Assembly (NCBI GenBank): GCA_965250245.1
Contig: OZ252296.1
Coordinates: forward strand, 4,216,001 to 4,280,000
Length of the DNA stretch: 64,000 nt
Source: JABDIP01 sp965250245
GTDB lineage: Bacteria; Pseudomonadota; Alphaproteobacteria; DSM-16000; Inquilinaceae
Reading direction: 5' to 3'
Every line of letters starts with the position of its first letter. Within the stretch, counting starts at the first letter, position 1. The notes under the pieces are model-generated. The model ran no database searches, was not told the DNA's origin, and saw only the letters and a program-made list of their open reading frames with translations. A program made the position numbers and the translations under genes. Shown piece by piece: positions 26,979-35,557 of the stretch.

Positions 26979-27710
26979 TCAGGCCCTCTCTTCCATATGC
27001 CGCGAGAGGATCGCGGAAAACTCGCCGGCGAAATTGTCGAGGCGGTCGGAGTAGCGGCCGAGATCATTGGCGAACTTGTTGAAGAAGGCCGAGGCCGGGA
27101 TCGCGGCGAACAGGCCGAGCGCGGTGGCAAACAGCGCCTCGGCGATGCCCGGCGCCACGACGGCCAGGCTGGTGTTGGCCGATTCCGCGATCGAGGTGAA
27201 GGCGTTCATGATGCCCCAGACCGTCCCGAACAGGCCGATGAACGGCGCCGTCGACCCGACCGAGGCGAGGAAGGTCATGTAGCGTTCCAGCCGCGCCATC
27301 TCCCGCGCGTGGCTGACCTGCATCACCCGCTCGATGCGCTGCTGCAGGGCGGCGCGCATCTGCGAGGTGGAGGCCAGGCTGCGGCTCATGGCGTGGCGCC
27401 ATTCCTTCATGCCGGCGCCGAACAGGGAGGCCATCGGGTCGTGCGGGGCGTCGGCGACCCGGTCGTAGAGGTCTTCCAGCGATCCTCCGGACCAGAAGGT
27501 CTCCTCGAAATCGTCGGCGCGGGAATTCAGCCGGCTGACGGCGCGCCATTTGGAGAAGATGATGGCCCAGCACCAGATCGAGGCCAGCAGCAGCATGATG
27601 ATGACCACCTTCACGACGATGTCGGAGGTGAGGAACAGGCCCCAGAGGCTGAGGTCCATGGCCCCGGCCGATCCGGGAAGCTGCACTTGGGCGAGAGCGT
27701 TCGGATCCAT
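26979..27710 (-). CDS. tolQ: Tol-Pal proton-channel subunit TolQ
   Basis: TolQ forms the pentameric channel around TolR. The 243-residue product has three membrane helices: about 22-43, then about 140-165 (MTFLASVGSTAPFIGLFGTVWG) and about 180-205 (GIAEALFATALGLFAAIPA). The conserved Thr/Pro-containing helices are intact. It begins 20 bp after ybgC in the ybgC-tolQRAB operon. Confidence 0.96.
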   Translation of the reverse strand: MDPNALAQVQLPGSAGAMDLSLWGLFLTSDIVVKVVIIMLLLASIWCWAIIFSKWRAVSRLNSRADDFEETFWSGGSLEDLYDRVADAPHDPMASLFGAGMKEWRHAMSRSLASTSQMRAALQQRIERVMQVSHAREMARLERYMTFLASVGSTAPFIGLFGTVWGIMNAFTSIAESANTSLAVVAPGIAEALFATALGLFAAIPASAFFNKFANDLGRYSDRLDNFAGEFSAILSRHMEERA

Positions 27711-27730
27711 CTCGGTATCTCGTCTCGAAG

Positions 27731-28159
27731 TTAGGTCAGGTCTTGCAATGCGGCCCGCAGCGTGCCGGGCATGCGGGCGGGCCGCCCCTGCCGGTCGATG
27801 CAGGCGAGTTTCAGGAGCATGTGCACCAAAGTGGCGCCGGCGCGGCGGATGGTCTGCTCGGCCGCCAAGCTGGCGCCGCCGATATCCGACAGCCGGGTGA
27901 CCACCTCCAGCAGGTCGTCCAGCACCGCCGGCCCACGGAAGTCGATCTCCATGCGGCGCACCACGAAGCCGAGCCCGGTCTCCGCCAGCATCTGGCCCTG
28001 CTCAGTGCCGGCCTGGCGCAGCGCCTCGGTCCGGGCGCGTTCCGCGAAGCGCAGATAGCTGGCGTGATAGACCAGCCCGCCGGCATCGGTGTCCTCGTAA
28101 TAGACCCGCACCGGGAAGACGTGGCCCTCGGCGGTGATCCGGCCGGACATGTCAGTCAT
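27731..28159 (-). CDS. ybgC: Acyl-CoA thioesterase YbgC
   Basis: YbgC is a hotdog-fold thioesterase that starts the tol-pal operon in many proteobacteria; its link to Tol-Pal is not settled. The 142-residue product has the active-site motif VYYEDTDAGGLVYHASYLRFAE near residues 19-40, with the catalytic Asp. I use the ATG at 28159, which overlaps the ruvB end by 8 bp and follows GAGG by six bases. An ATG nine bases downstream is also possible. Confidence 0.93.
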   Translation of the reverse strand: MTDMSGRITAEGHVFPVRVYYEDTDAGGLVYHASYLRFAERARTEALRQAGTEQGQMLAETGLGFVVRRMEIDFRGPAVLDDLLEVVTRLSDIGGASLAAEQTIRRAGATLVHMLLKLACIDRQGRPARMPGTLRAALQDLT

Positions 28160-29216
28160 TGCCGGCCTCACCGTCGATGGCGGCCGCACCGGCCAGCAGG
28201 TCGAGCTGCGCCTGGATCGCCGCCGGCGCCTCCAGGCCGAGATGGCGATAGCCGCGCTCCGCCAGCATGCGGCCGCGCGGCGTGCGCTGCAGCAGGCCCT
28301 GCTGGATCAGGAACGGCTCGATCACGTCCTCCAGCACGTCGCGCTCTTCCGACAGCGCCGCTGACAGGGTGTCGACGCCGACCGGCCCACCGCCGTAATG
28401 CTCGGCGATCACGCCGAGATAGCGCCGGTCCATGGCGTCCAGGCCCAGCGCGTCGACTTCCAGGCGCTGCAGGGACTGGTCGGCGATCGTGCGGTCGATC
28501 GAGTCGACGCCGTGCACCGCCGCGAAATCCCGCACCCGGCGCAGCAGACGGCCGGCGACCCGCGGCGTGCCGCGGGCGCGCTTGGCGATCTCCGCGGCAC
28601 CATCCGGGGCCATCGGGCAATCCAGTATGCGGGCGCCGCGTATCACGATCTGTTCCAGCTCGTCGCTCTCGTAATAGTTCAGCCGCAGCGGGATGCCGAA
28701 GCGCTCCCGCAATGGGGTGGTGATCAGTCCCGACCGGGTGGTCGCGCCGATCAGCGTGAAGTGCGGCAAATCGATGCGAACCGAACGCGCCGCCGGTCCC
28801 TCACCGATCATCAGGTCAAGCTGGAAGTCCTCCATCGCCGGATAGAGAATCTCCTCGACGGCCGGATTTAGCCGGTGAATTTCGTCGATAAAAAGGACAT
28901 CGTGCGGCTGGAGATTGGTGAGGATGGCCGCGAGGTCCCCGGCGCGGACGATGACAGGCCCGGAAGTGGCCCGGAATCCAACGCCCAGCTCGCGGCTGAT
29001 GATGTTCGACAATGTGGTTTTCCCGAGGCCGGGCGGACCATAAAGCAGCACATGGTCGAGTGCCTCGCGCCGGGTCCGCGCCGCCTCGATGAACACCGAG
29101 AGGTTCTCGCGCACCTTCCGCTGACCGACGAATTCCGCCAGCGATTGCGGCCGCAGCGAGCTTTCCGAATCGTCCTCGGACATCGGCTGGCCGTCGATGA
29201 GCCGCTCGTCGGTCAT
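28152..29216 (-). CDS. ruvB: Holliday junction branch migration helicase RuvB
   Basis: RuvB is the AAA+ motor that moves Holliday junctions held by RuvA. The 354-residue product has Walker A GPPGLGKT at 60-67, Walker B VLFIDEIHRL, sensor GATTRSG and the C-terminal winged-helix domain (EPFLIQQGLLQRTPRGRM). It overlaps ruvA by four bases upstream and ybgC by eight downstream. Confidence 0.97.
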   Translation of the reverse strand: MTDERLIDGQPMSEDDSESSLRPQSLAEFVGQRKVRENLSVFIEAARTRREALDHVLLYGPPGLGKTTLSNIISRELGVGFRATSGPVIVRAGDLAAILTNLQPHDVLFIDEIHRLNPAVEEILYPAMEDFQLDLMIGEGPAARSVRIDLPHFTLIGATTRSGLITTPLRERFGIPLRLNYYESDELEQIVIRGARILDCPMAPDGAAEIAKRARGTPRVAGRLLRRVRDFAAVHGVDSIDRTIADQSLQRLEVDALGLDAMDRRYLGVIAEHYGGGPVGVDTLSAALSEERDVLEDVIEPFLIQQGLLQRTPRGRMLAERGYRHLGLEAPAAIQAQLDLLAGAAAIDGEAGND

Positions 29217-29830
29217 CGGGCCAGTTCCTTAAGCGCCGCCGGGATCAGCGCCTCGATGGCCGGGTTCCCGCCGATCTGGCGGGTGGCGGCGGCCACCGCA
29301 CCCACCGCGTCACTGCGCCCGTAGCCGAGATTGATCAGGGCGGATATGGCGTCCGCCGAGGGGCCTCCGGCCTCGGTCTCGCCGGCCGCCGCGATGGGCA
29401 CGGCGCCGGGCGCCGGGGCGCTTAGAGGACCGGCGCCGGCCTTGTCCTTCAGCTCCGAAACGATGCGGCCGGCCAGCTTCGGGCCGACGCCGTCGGCCTC
29501 GGTCAGCAGCGCCTTGTCCTGGGCGACGATGGCGAGCGACAGCCGGTCGGGATCGAGCACGCCGAGGATCGCAAGCGCGACCCGGCCGCCGACACCCTGC
29601 ACGCCGGTCAGCAGCCGGAACCAGTCGCGCTCGGCGGTGTCTATGAAGCCGTAGAGATGGATGTGGTCCTCGCGGACATGGGTCTCGATGTGCAGCACCG
29701 CCGGCTGGCCCGCGGCAAGCCGGCCCAGCGTGCGGCGAGAGGCGAAGGCGTGGTAGCCGACGCCGTTCACGTCGAGCACGCAGCCATCGGCCGAAAGGCT
29801 GTCGACCAGCCCGGTCAGCTTGGCGATCAC
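29213..29830 (-). CDS. ruvA: Holliday junction DNA-binding protein RuvA
   Basis: RuvA forms the tetramer that holds the junction and loads RuvB. The 205-residue product begins MIAKLTGLVDSLSADG, with the OB fold including HIETHVREDHIHLYGF, then the helix-hairpin-helix region (GVQGVGGRVALAIL, ADGVGPKLAGRIVSELKDK) and a C-terminal RuvB-contacting domain after an Ala/Pro linker. It overlaps both ruvC and ruvB by four bases. Confidence 0.96.
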   Translation of the reverse strand: MIAKLTGLVDSLSADGCVLDVNGVGYHAFASRRTLGRLAAGQPAVLHIETHVREDHIHLYGFIDTAERDWFRLLTGVQGVGGRVALAILGVLDPDRLSLAIVAQDKALLTEADGVGPKLAGRIVSELKDKAGAGPLSAPAPGAVPIAAAGETEAGGPSADAISALINLGYGRSDAVGAVAAATRQIGGNPAIEALIPAALKELAR

Positions 29831-30351
29831 GCGCCACCCCCGATCGCCGCGGCATCGGCCGCCGGCCGCGCGAAAGCCTGCTGGGTCTGGCGGTGATGGG
29901 CGTGGCAGATGGCCACCGCCAGCGCATCGGCCGCATCGGCGGAGGAGATGCTGATGCCGGGCAGCAGCATTCCGACCATGGCCTGGACCTGCACCTTGTC
30001 GGCGTGCCCGGCCCCGACCACGGATTTCTTGATGTGGTTGGCGCCGTATTCGGCCACCGCCAGCCCGGCCCGCGCCGGCACCAGCAGCACCACACCCCGC
30101 GCCAGGCCCAGCTTCAGGGTCGAGGTCGGGTTCTTGTTGACGAAAGTCTCCTCGACCGCCGCCTCGTCCGGGCCCAGCCGGTCGATGATCGCCGCCAGCC
30201 CGTCATGCAGCTCGACCAGCCGCTCGTGCAACGGCGCCTTGGACGAAGAATTCACCGTGCCGTCGGCGACATGGGTCAGCCGGTTGCCGGTAACGTCGAT
30301 GACGCCCCAGCCGGTGTGCCTTAATCCTGGATCGAGGCCCAGCACCCTCAT
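29827..30351 (-). CDS. ruvC: Holliday junction resolvase RuvC
   Basis: RuvC cuts Holliday junctions. The 174-residue product has the RNase-H-like catalytic core: GLDPGLRHTGWG with Asp7, AVEETFVNKNPTS with the acidic pair near 65-66, and the C-terminal SADAADALAVAICHAHH with the last Asp cluster. It begins the ruvCAB run, 43 bp after the YebC gene. Confidence 0.96.
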   Translation of the reverse strand: MRVLGLDPGLRHTGWGVIDVTGNRLTHVADGTVNSSSKAPLHERLVELHDGLAAIIDRLGPDEAAVEETFVNKNPTSTLKLGLARGVVLLVPARAGLAVAEYGANHIKKSVVGAGHADKVQVQAMVGMLLPGISISSADAADALAVAICHAHHRQTQQAFARPAADAAAIGGGA

Positions 30352-30394
30352 GCGAACGCCCTCCCTAGCGTTTCGAGTACCCAGGGGCCGTGCC

Positions 30395-31144
30395 CTAGGC
30401 CGTCAGCCGAGCCATGACCTCATCGGGTATGTCGAAATTGGCCGAGACGCCCTGCACGTCGTCATTGTCCTCCAGCGCGTCGAGCAGCTTCAGCAGCGTC
30501 GAGGCGGAATCCTCGTCCAGCGCCACCGTGCTCACCGGCCGCCAGACCAGCCCGGCGGAGGCCGGCGTTCCGAACCGCTCCTCCAGCGCATCGCGCACGG
30601 CGCTGAAATCGTCCACCGCCGCCGTCACCGAATGGGTTTCGCTGTCGGACTCCACATTCTCCGCGCCCGCCTCCAGCGCCGCCTCGAACATGTCGTCGGC
30701 GCTCGCCGCATCGGCCGGATAGGCGACCTCGGCGACCCGGTTGAACATGAAACTGACCGAGTTGGTCTCGCCCAGCGAGCCGCCGAACTTGCCGAAGGTG
30801 GCACGCACCTCCGCGGCGGTGCGGTTGCGGTTGTCGGTCAGCGCCTCGACGATGACCGCGACGCCCGCCGGGCCGTAGCCCTCGTAGCGGATCTCCGAAT
30901 AATCGGTGTCGTCGTCGCCGCCCACCGCCTTCTTCACCGCCCGGTCGATGTTGTCCTTGGGCATGTTGGCGGCCTTGGCCGCGGCGATCGCGGCGCGCAG
31001 GCGCGGGTTCATGTCCGGATCGGGCAGGCCGGACTTGGCCGCCACGGTGATTTCCCGGATGAGCTTGGTGAACACCTTGGCCCGCTTGGCGTCCTGCGCG
31101 CCCTTGCGGTGCATGATGTTCTTGAATTGTGAATGGCCGGCCAT
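30395..31144 (-). CDS. yebC: YebC/PmpR-family regulator or translation factor
   Basis: YebC-family proteins bind DNA as regulators in some bacteria and act at ribosomes on proline stretches in others. The 249-residue product starts MAGHSQFKNIMHRKGAQDAKR and has NMPKDNIDRAVKKA, YEGYGPAGVAVIVE and GSVSF-like text, all family hallmarks. The ATG at 31144 is the family start, although the frame is open 63 bp further upstream. It leads the yebC-ruvCAB group. Confidence 0.95.
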   Translation of the reverse strand: MAGHSQFKNIMHRKGAQDAKRAKVFTKLIREITVAAKSGLPDPDMNPRLRAAIAAAKAANMPKDNIDRAVKKAVGGDDDTDYSEIRYEGYGPAGVAVIVEALTDNRNRTAAEVRATFGKFGGSLGETNSVSFMFNRVAEVAYPADAASADDMFEAALEAGAENVESDSETHSVTAAVDDFSAVRDALEERFGTPASAGLVWRPVSTVALDEDSASTLLKLLDALEDNDDVQGVSANFDIPDEVMARLTA

Positions 31145-31380
31145 ACCGACGCCCCACCTCGCCGTTTTCTTGTGATCCGCCGAGACGCTGAGACCGCGCC
31201 CTCCCACGGTCGCGACGGTCCGGCGGCGCGACAGGCCGGTTATCGCAACGGCGTGCCTATCAACGCAATATGACGACTTTGCGGCGCGCGGATATCGCGG
31301 ATTTCCGCCGAATCCGGCGGATCGCCTCCTTGCGGCTCAACGCGATCAACATTGGGAATCAGACCCGCAGCCGCGGGCGC

Positions 31381-32691
31381 TCAGATAGAGACCTCCGGCA
31401 GCTGCAGGACCGACTGGCGGAGCGAGTCACGATCGTCGGTATCAAACGGAATGCGAACCGTGAGATGTCGAACCGGCTGCTCGACCTCATTCACCGCGTA
31501 GGCCTTTGCCAGCACCGAGACGAGGTCCTTCAGAGAGCGCACGAACGTCTCGATTTGCCCGTCGTCTCCAACCGCCGAGATGGCGACGTGGGCTACCTGG
31601 TCGGGATGCGGCAGGATCAGTGGGTCGCCCGTGTACTCGCCCCACGGCGTCACCGGGACGAGCTGATCGCCGCGTTCATAGACGACCGGTTTGCTGAAGT
31701 AAGCGAATTCGCCGTGCATTTGCCGCAGCGCCTCCTCCGCTTCGAGGTATGACGCCAGATAGATTTCCAGCGGTACCTCCCAGGTCGCGGGTACGACGGG
31801 TCTGTTGGGCGCGGGCGCGTTTTCTATCGCCGCCGATCGCTCGATCGCCGCCTGAAGCAGATCTTTGGGAAGATAGGCGTTCTCGATGTCGACAAGGACG
31901 CCGCGCTGGCGGGCAAGCACGATCACAGCCATTGCATCGAGCGCGACGAACCCCAGTACCCTGTTGCGCATATTGTTGCGGCCACTGTCGAAGAGCTTCT
32001 TGTGCTTGGCGAGAAGGTCTTCGATCAGGCCGGTGAGTTGTTCGGGGTTGCGATCAGGGACCGCCAGAAACGCGCGACAGCGCGCCCAGTACGACCGCGA
32101 ATCAGGATCGCTCCCATCCTCGATCCGATCCTTGAGCGCACGCTGCAGTTCGCTCGCCGCTTCGTCATCGCCGCCGTAGAGACACTGCAGATACTTCGTG
32201 AAAGCCAATGCAAATGGTGTCTGCACGATCTGTTCATGTGTGTGATGTCTCTCGTCCAGACCGGCCAGGAATGTCAGTTCGTCCGATTGGCCCGAGAGCA
32301 ACGCGTATTTCAGGCCGCCTTCCACCTTGATGGAGTTCTGCAGGTCGATATGGCGGGTCGCCGGAACCGTGCGTTTGACGCCGTCCCATTCGATCTCGAC
32401 AGGCGAACCGTCGATCCCCAACATCCGGAACATGTTGGCGCAGGCCAACGCGGAATCTCCGATCAGGTCGAGGAATTGTCCGGCGGTTGCACCCGCGAAG
32501 AAATAGCGCTGAGAGCCGAATTCGGCCATCCGCTGGAAGAAGGTGTTGAACTGGATTGCAAGGTTCTCGTCGTTTTCTCCCGACAGAGCCAACTTGCTCG
32601 CGTTCTGGATGAACTCAGAGTTCGACGACAGGAGATAGTCCGCCACCTCCATGCTGACAGTCTTGTGGGGCAGCGCGGGCGCATCAGCCAT
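31381..32691 (-). CDS. Unrecognised protein, weakly like Imm49-type immunity proteins
   Basis: I do not firmly recognise this 436-residue protein. It is soluble, without signal peptide or membrane helices, and largely alpha-helical to judge from its residue pattern. Regions such as QRYFFAGATAGQFLDLIGDSA and EVPLEIYLASYLEAEEALR recall the immunity 49 family by general pattern only. No toxin or polymorphic secretion gene lies nearby, which weakens that idea. The ATG at 32691 follows GGGAGAG. Base composition is less GC-rich than the flanks, and the gene sits alone between the yebC-ruv run and the fau/zapA group, suggesting acquisition. Confidence 0.6.
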   Translation of the reverse strand: MADAPALPHKTVSMEVADYLLSSNSEFIQNASKLALSGENDENLAIQFNTFFQRMAEFGSQRYFFAGATAGQFLDLIGDSALACANMFRMLGIDGSPVEIEWDGVKRTVPATRHIDLQNSIKVEGGLKYALLSGQSDELTFLAGLDERHHTHEQIVQTPFALAFTKYLQCLYGGDDEAASELQRALKDRIEDGSDPDSRSYWARCRAFLAVPDRNPEQLTGLIEDLLAKHKKLFDSGRNNMRNRVLGFVALDAMAVIVLARQRGVLVDIENAYLPKDLLQAAIERSAAIENAPAPNRPVVPATWEVPLEIYLASYLEAEEALRQMHGEFAYFSKPVVYERGDQLVPVTPWGEYTGDPLILPHPDQVAHVAISAVGDDGQIETFVRSLKDLVSVLAKAYAVNEVEQPVRHLTVRIPFDTDDRDSLRQSVLQLPEVSI

Positions 32692-33048
32692 GGGTCTCTC
32701 CCATTCCGGCACGTAGTGGCGTCCGGTCGCGGAGGTCCTCGTCTTTCAAGTCACCGGTCCCCGCAGTGGATGGACAAACAGACCCCCGAGACTTCGAAGG
32801 TAGGATCTCCCGGCGTGGAATGGACTTCAGTACAGCGTCCAGGTTAAAGCCAAGTATCCGATCTTGCTCGGCAGGTGCTCTCGGCGTCCACCCTTCAGGC
32901 CGGACCCTGCCGACGGCGGTCGTCAGTCATTCGTCGGAGCGGTCTGCTCGTCAAATCCGCGGCGATGACGGCGCTCCCGGCCATATCGGCGGGCGGTGGT
33001 GCACCGGGAAGGCGCGGTATGACGATCGGCACCTCGGGCCGGCGCGAC
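32692..33048. other. Intergenic region with no convincing feature
   Basis: These 357 bp lie between the unrecognised 436-residue protein and the ymdB-like gene. Plus-strand open frames exist but have no start context or recognisable product, and they run into ymdB antisense. A GGCCGGC/GCCGGCC repeat overlapping the ymdB stop could form a weak terminator hairpin for that gene. I see nothing else. Confidence 0.4.
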
Positions 33049-33885
33049 TTAGCCGGCCTCGCCGCCCGCGCCAAATTCCGGCCATTCCGGCCTCAGCCGT
33101 CCGCCAACTCGCAGCGGCGCGACCCGGGTCGCCAGGCCGGTCTTGTCGTCAGTGTCGACCACCAGCCCGCAGATCGTCGCCGGTGATTCGGCCGGGGTGA
33201 GGCGCTCGCCCGGCATCTTGCTGACGAACCGCGCCATGGCCGCCTCCTTCTTCATGCCGATGACGCTGTCATAATCGCCGCACATGCCGGCGTCGGACAG
33301 GTAGGCGGTGCCGCCGGGCAGGATCTGCGCGTCGGCGGTTGGCACATGGCTGTGGGTGCCCACCACCAGGGTCACCCGGCCGTCCAGGAAATGGCCCATG
33401 GCCATCTTCTCGCTGGTCGCCTCGCCGTGGAAATCCAGCACGATGGCGTCGGCGTCCCCCGGCATCGCCACCTCCGACACCGTCCGCTCGAGCGCGGCGA
33501 AGGGGTCGTCCAGCGGGTCCATGAACAGCCGCGCCATGGCATTGATCACCATCACCCGTTGCCCACCCCGGGCCTCCAGCATGGTGACACCGCGTCCGGG
33601 CGTACCCTCGGGATAGTTCATCGGCCGCAGCAGCCGGTGATCGCCGTCGATCTCGGCGATCAGCTCGCGCTGGTCCCAGACATGGTTGCCGGTGGTCAGG
33701 CAATCCGCACCGGCCTCGTAGAGCTCATCGGCGATTTTGGTGGTGATGCCGAAGCCGCCGGCGGCGTTCTCGCCATTGATGATGACGAAGTCGGCATCGA
33801 GCCGCCGCCGCAGTGCGGGAAGCTGCTCCAGCACCGCCCGGCGGCCGGTGCGGCCGACGATGTCGCCCAGGAAGAGAATGCGCAT
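33049..33885 (-). CDS. YmdB-like metallophosphoesterase
   Basis: The 278-residue product belongs to the TIGR00282/YmdB phosphodiesterase family, known from Bacillus subtilis to hydrolyse 2',3'-cyclic mononucleotides. The dimetal motifs are present: LGDIVGRTGR near 6-15, INGENAAGGFG near 36-46, TTGNHVWD, LDFHGEATSEK and VGTHSHVPTADA. The ATG at 33885 begins the family motif at once; upstream in-frame sequence is fau antisense. It follows fau by 8 bp, so they share a transcript. Confidence 0.92.
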   Translation of the reverse strand: MRILFLGDIVGRTGRRAVLEQLPALRRRLDADFVIINGENAAGGFGITTKIADELYEAGADCLTTGNHVWDQRELIAEIDGDHRLLRPMNYPEGTPGRGVTMLEARGGQRVMVINAMARLFMDPLDDPFAALERTVSEVAMPGDADAIVLDFHGEATSEKMAMGHFLDGRVTLVVGTHSHVPTADAQILPGGTAYLSDAGMCGDYDSVIGMKKEAAMARFVSKMPGERLTPAESPATICGLVVDTDDKTGLATRVAPLRVGGRLRPEWPEFGAGGEAG

Positions 33886-33893
33886 GGGCCCAG

Positions 33894-34520
33894 TCAGCTT
33901 TCCGGCCGGAAGACCGAGCGTTCGGTCACCACCAGATCGAGGATCTGGTCGAACTGGTCGACCGGCACGGCGTCGACCTGCTGGTCGGCATAGGCGATGC
34001 CAACGGCCATGACCTGGCCGCCCGCCTTCAAGCCCGAGAGGGTGCGGTCGTAAAAGCCGGCGCCGTAGCCGATGCGCCGGCAGCCGGAATCGAAGGCCAG
34101 CATCGGCACCAGCAGCACGTCCGGCACGACTTCCGCCGCGGTCGATGGGGGGATGCTCACGCCGAAGGCCGCCTCGGTCAGCGGCGCACCGGGCTGCCAT
34201 TCACGGAAGATCAGTGGGTCCTTCGGCCCGGTCACGACCGGCAGGGCGCAGGGATGGCCAGCCGATGCCAGAACGGCAAGCAGCGGGAACACATCGATCT
34301 CGTCGCGGATCGGCGCATAGCCGGAGACCACGACACCGGACGCGAGGTCGACATTGGCGGTGAAGTTCTTCGTCAGCAGGGTTCCGGCCGACAGCCCGAG
34401 CCGGGCATGGGCCGCCTGCCGCTGGCGCTTGGCCGACCGACGCAGCTCGACCTTGCGCCGGTGCAGCGGATCCTTGATCCGGACAACAGGGGTGGCGAAG
34501 CCGCGACGGCCGTTGGTCAT
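33894..34520 (-). CDS. fau: 5-formyltetrahydrofolate cyclo-ligase
   Basis: This enzyme converts 5-formyl-THF to 5,10-methenyl-THF using ATP. The 208-residue product contains LRRSAKRQRQ, the substrate/ATP regions SGYAPIRDEID and LLVPMLAFDSGCRRIGYGAGFYDR, the last being the family signature. The ATG at 34520 has an AGGAGATAGG ribosome site. The 6S RNA lies directly upstream, an arrangement conserved in proteobacteria. Confidence 0.94.
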   Translation of the reverse strand: MTNGRRGFATPVVRIKDPLHRRKVELRRSAKRQRQAAHARLGLSAGTLLTKNFTANVDLASGVVVSGYAPIRDEIDVFPLLAVLASAGHPCALPVVTGPKDPLIFREWQPGAPLTEAAFGVSIPPSTAAEVVPDVLLVPMLAFDSGCRRIGYGAGFYDRTLSGLKAGGQVMAVGIAYADQQVDAVPVDQFDQILDLVVTERSVFRPES

Positions 34521-34664
34521 CCTATCTCCTCTTGGGCCCTGCTTCAGCAGGTGGGCGCCGTATACCGAGGCCACGGCCTCGGCAGGAACAGCTCCCGGAG
34601 GATCGCATGGCCCCGGGGATAACAGACCTGACGCACCGCGCAGCCCGCCGTGATGCTATCTAGG
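34521..34664 (-). ncRNA. ssrS: 6S RNA, regulator of RNA polymerase
   Basis: The 140-bp gap between zapA and fau is the conserved site of 6S RNA. Read on the minus strand, it contains CCCCGGGG and CTCCGGGAGCTG around a central open region, a perfect hairpin CCGAGGCC-GT-GGCCTCGG, and a late hairpin CCTGCT-GA-AGCAGG after CGGCGCCCA, as in alphaproteobacterial 6S RNAs. CCUA at the 5' side can pair with UAGG at the 3' side to close the stem. 6S RNA binds housekeeping RNA polymerase and moderates growth-phase transcription. Exact ends are not known; the 5' end may overlap the zapA stop. Confidence 0.7.
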
Positions 34665-34992
34665 CGCCCTCGAGCCTGGCTGCAATGGATTCCAGCCGGC
34701 TGGCCAGCTGGGAGATCGACGCGGCCACCGACTCCTCCTCCTGGATGCCGCCCTGGCCGTCCGCCGCGGCCGTCCGCGACGTCTCCAGCCGGGAATGGGC
34801 GTCGAACAGCTCGTCGCCCAGCATCAGGCTGGCCATCACCAGCACATGGGTGTCCGTCGCCCCCGACAGGGTGCCCATGGTGGTGATCTTCTTGTCGATA
34901 TAGGCCGCGATGCGCCGGACCCGGTCCTCCTGGCCATCGTCGCAGGCGATCGGATAATGCCGGCCGCCCAGGGTGATATCGACCCGTGCCAC
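34660..34992 (-). CDS. zapA: Cell division protein ZapA
   Basis: ZapA bundles FtsZ filaments at the division ring. The 110-residue product starts ARVDITLGGRHYPIACDDGQE, then has RVRRIAAYIDKKI and VMASLMLGDEL before a C-terminal coiled coil. I use the GTG at 34992 because GAGGA lies eight bases upstream and the conserved text begins right after it; a TTG at 35007 is the only longer choice. It overlaps nothing essential upstream, starting 4 bp after the small coiled-coil gene stop on the transcript. Confidence 0.9.
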   Translation of the reverse strand: MARVDITLGGRHYPIACDDGQEDRVRRIAAYIDKKITTMGTLSGATDTHVLVMASLMLGDELFDAHSRLETSRTAAADGQGGIQEEESVAASISQLASRLESIAARLEGA

Positions 34993-34996
34993 TGCG

Positions 34997-35179
34997 TCAG
35001 TCCTCAAGCACTGTCTCCAGGCGGTGGATCGCCCGGTCGACTTGTTCGACAGTCAGGTCCATCTTCTCGCCGGTCTCCCGCCACGCCGAGTCGCGCCGCT
35101 GGTCGGCGCCCTCCACGGCCTGCTCAAGCCGGACAATGGCGGTCTCGAGCCGTTGCAGCTCCATCGATATCCGTGACAT
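34997..35179 (-). CDS. Small coiled-coil protein, DUF4164-like
   Basis: The 60-residue product is one long predicted helix (LQRLETAIVRLEQAVEG, then VDRAIHRLETVLED). It resembles the short DUF4164-type proteins often encoded before zapA in alphaproteobacteria. The ATG at 35179 follows GGAGGGGG. It is co-transcribed with zapA and may work with it or with the division ring, which is inference from position. Confidence 0.75.
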   Translation of the reverse strand: MSRISMELQRLETAIVRLEQAVEGADQRRDSAWRETGEKMDLTVEQVDRAIHRLETVLED

Positions 35180-35226
35180 GGGCCCCCTCCGGACGGATCG
35201 CTCTGACTGGGATCGCGGCGCGCTGG

Positions 35227-35256
35227 AGATTAGGGGGGCCGGACAGCACCCGTCAA
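35227..35256 (-). promoter_or_regulatory. Sigma-70-like promoter for the zapA-6S-fau group
   Basis: TTGACG (35256-35251) and TAATCT (35232-35227) on the minus strand are separated by 18 bp and lie about 50 bp before the first gene of the group. The match is by eye. Confidence 0.5.
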
Positions 35257-35299
35257 CACGGCCGTCCGCCGCAGTTGGCCTGTCGCATGCTTCATTTCT

Positions 35300-35393
35300 C
35301 CGGCTCCGGCCCGCTCCCCGCCCGGCCACCCCCAGGAGTTTCTTGGGCCAGTATCCTCACCGGTGGCCGGGCGGGGGAGCGGGCCGGAGCCGG
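35300..35393. repeat. Long inverted repeat in the zapA/tkt divergent region
   Basis: Bases 35300-35330 are the reverse complement of 35362-35393, except for one extra G in the right arm's G run. The arms are GC-rich (CCGGCTCCGGCCCGCTCCCC type). The 31-base loop contains CCCAGG and TTGGG, which could add a small inner pairing. The rest of this 378-bp gap (35180-35557) holds the minus-strand promoter and the tkt leader; I see no small gene in it. Confidence 0.75.
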
Positions 35394-35557
35394 GAACCGC
35401 GGAGCGGACAATACCCGGCGGATGCCGGTTGACGCGGCCCCATGCCGACGGCATGGTGCGCGCGCTCTCGGGGGTCTGGTCGGCGCGGCCGGCCGTTTTC
35501 GACCGACGCGCGCCTGCGGGAACACAACAAACACGATTATCCAGGATCACGACCGCC

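Noticed and set aside
32766..33200. A plus-strand 144-codon open frame between two minus-strand genes
   Set aside because: It has no ribosome site or recognisable product and runs into the ymdB-like gene.
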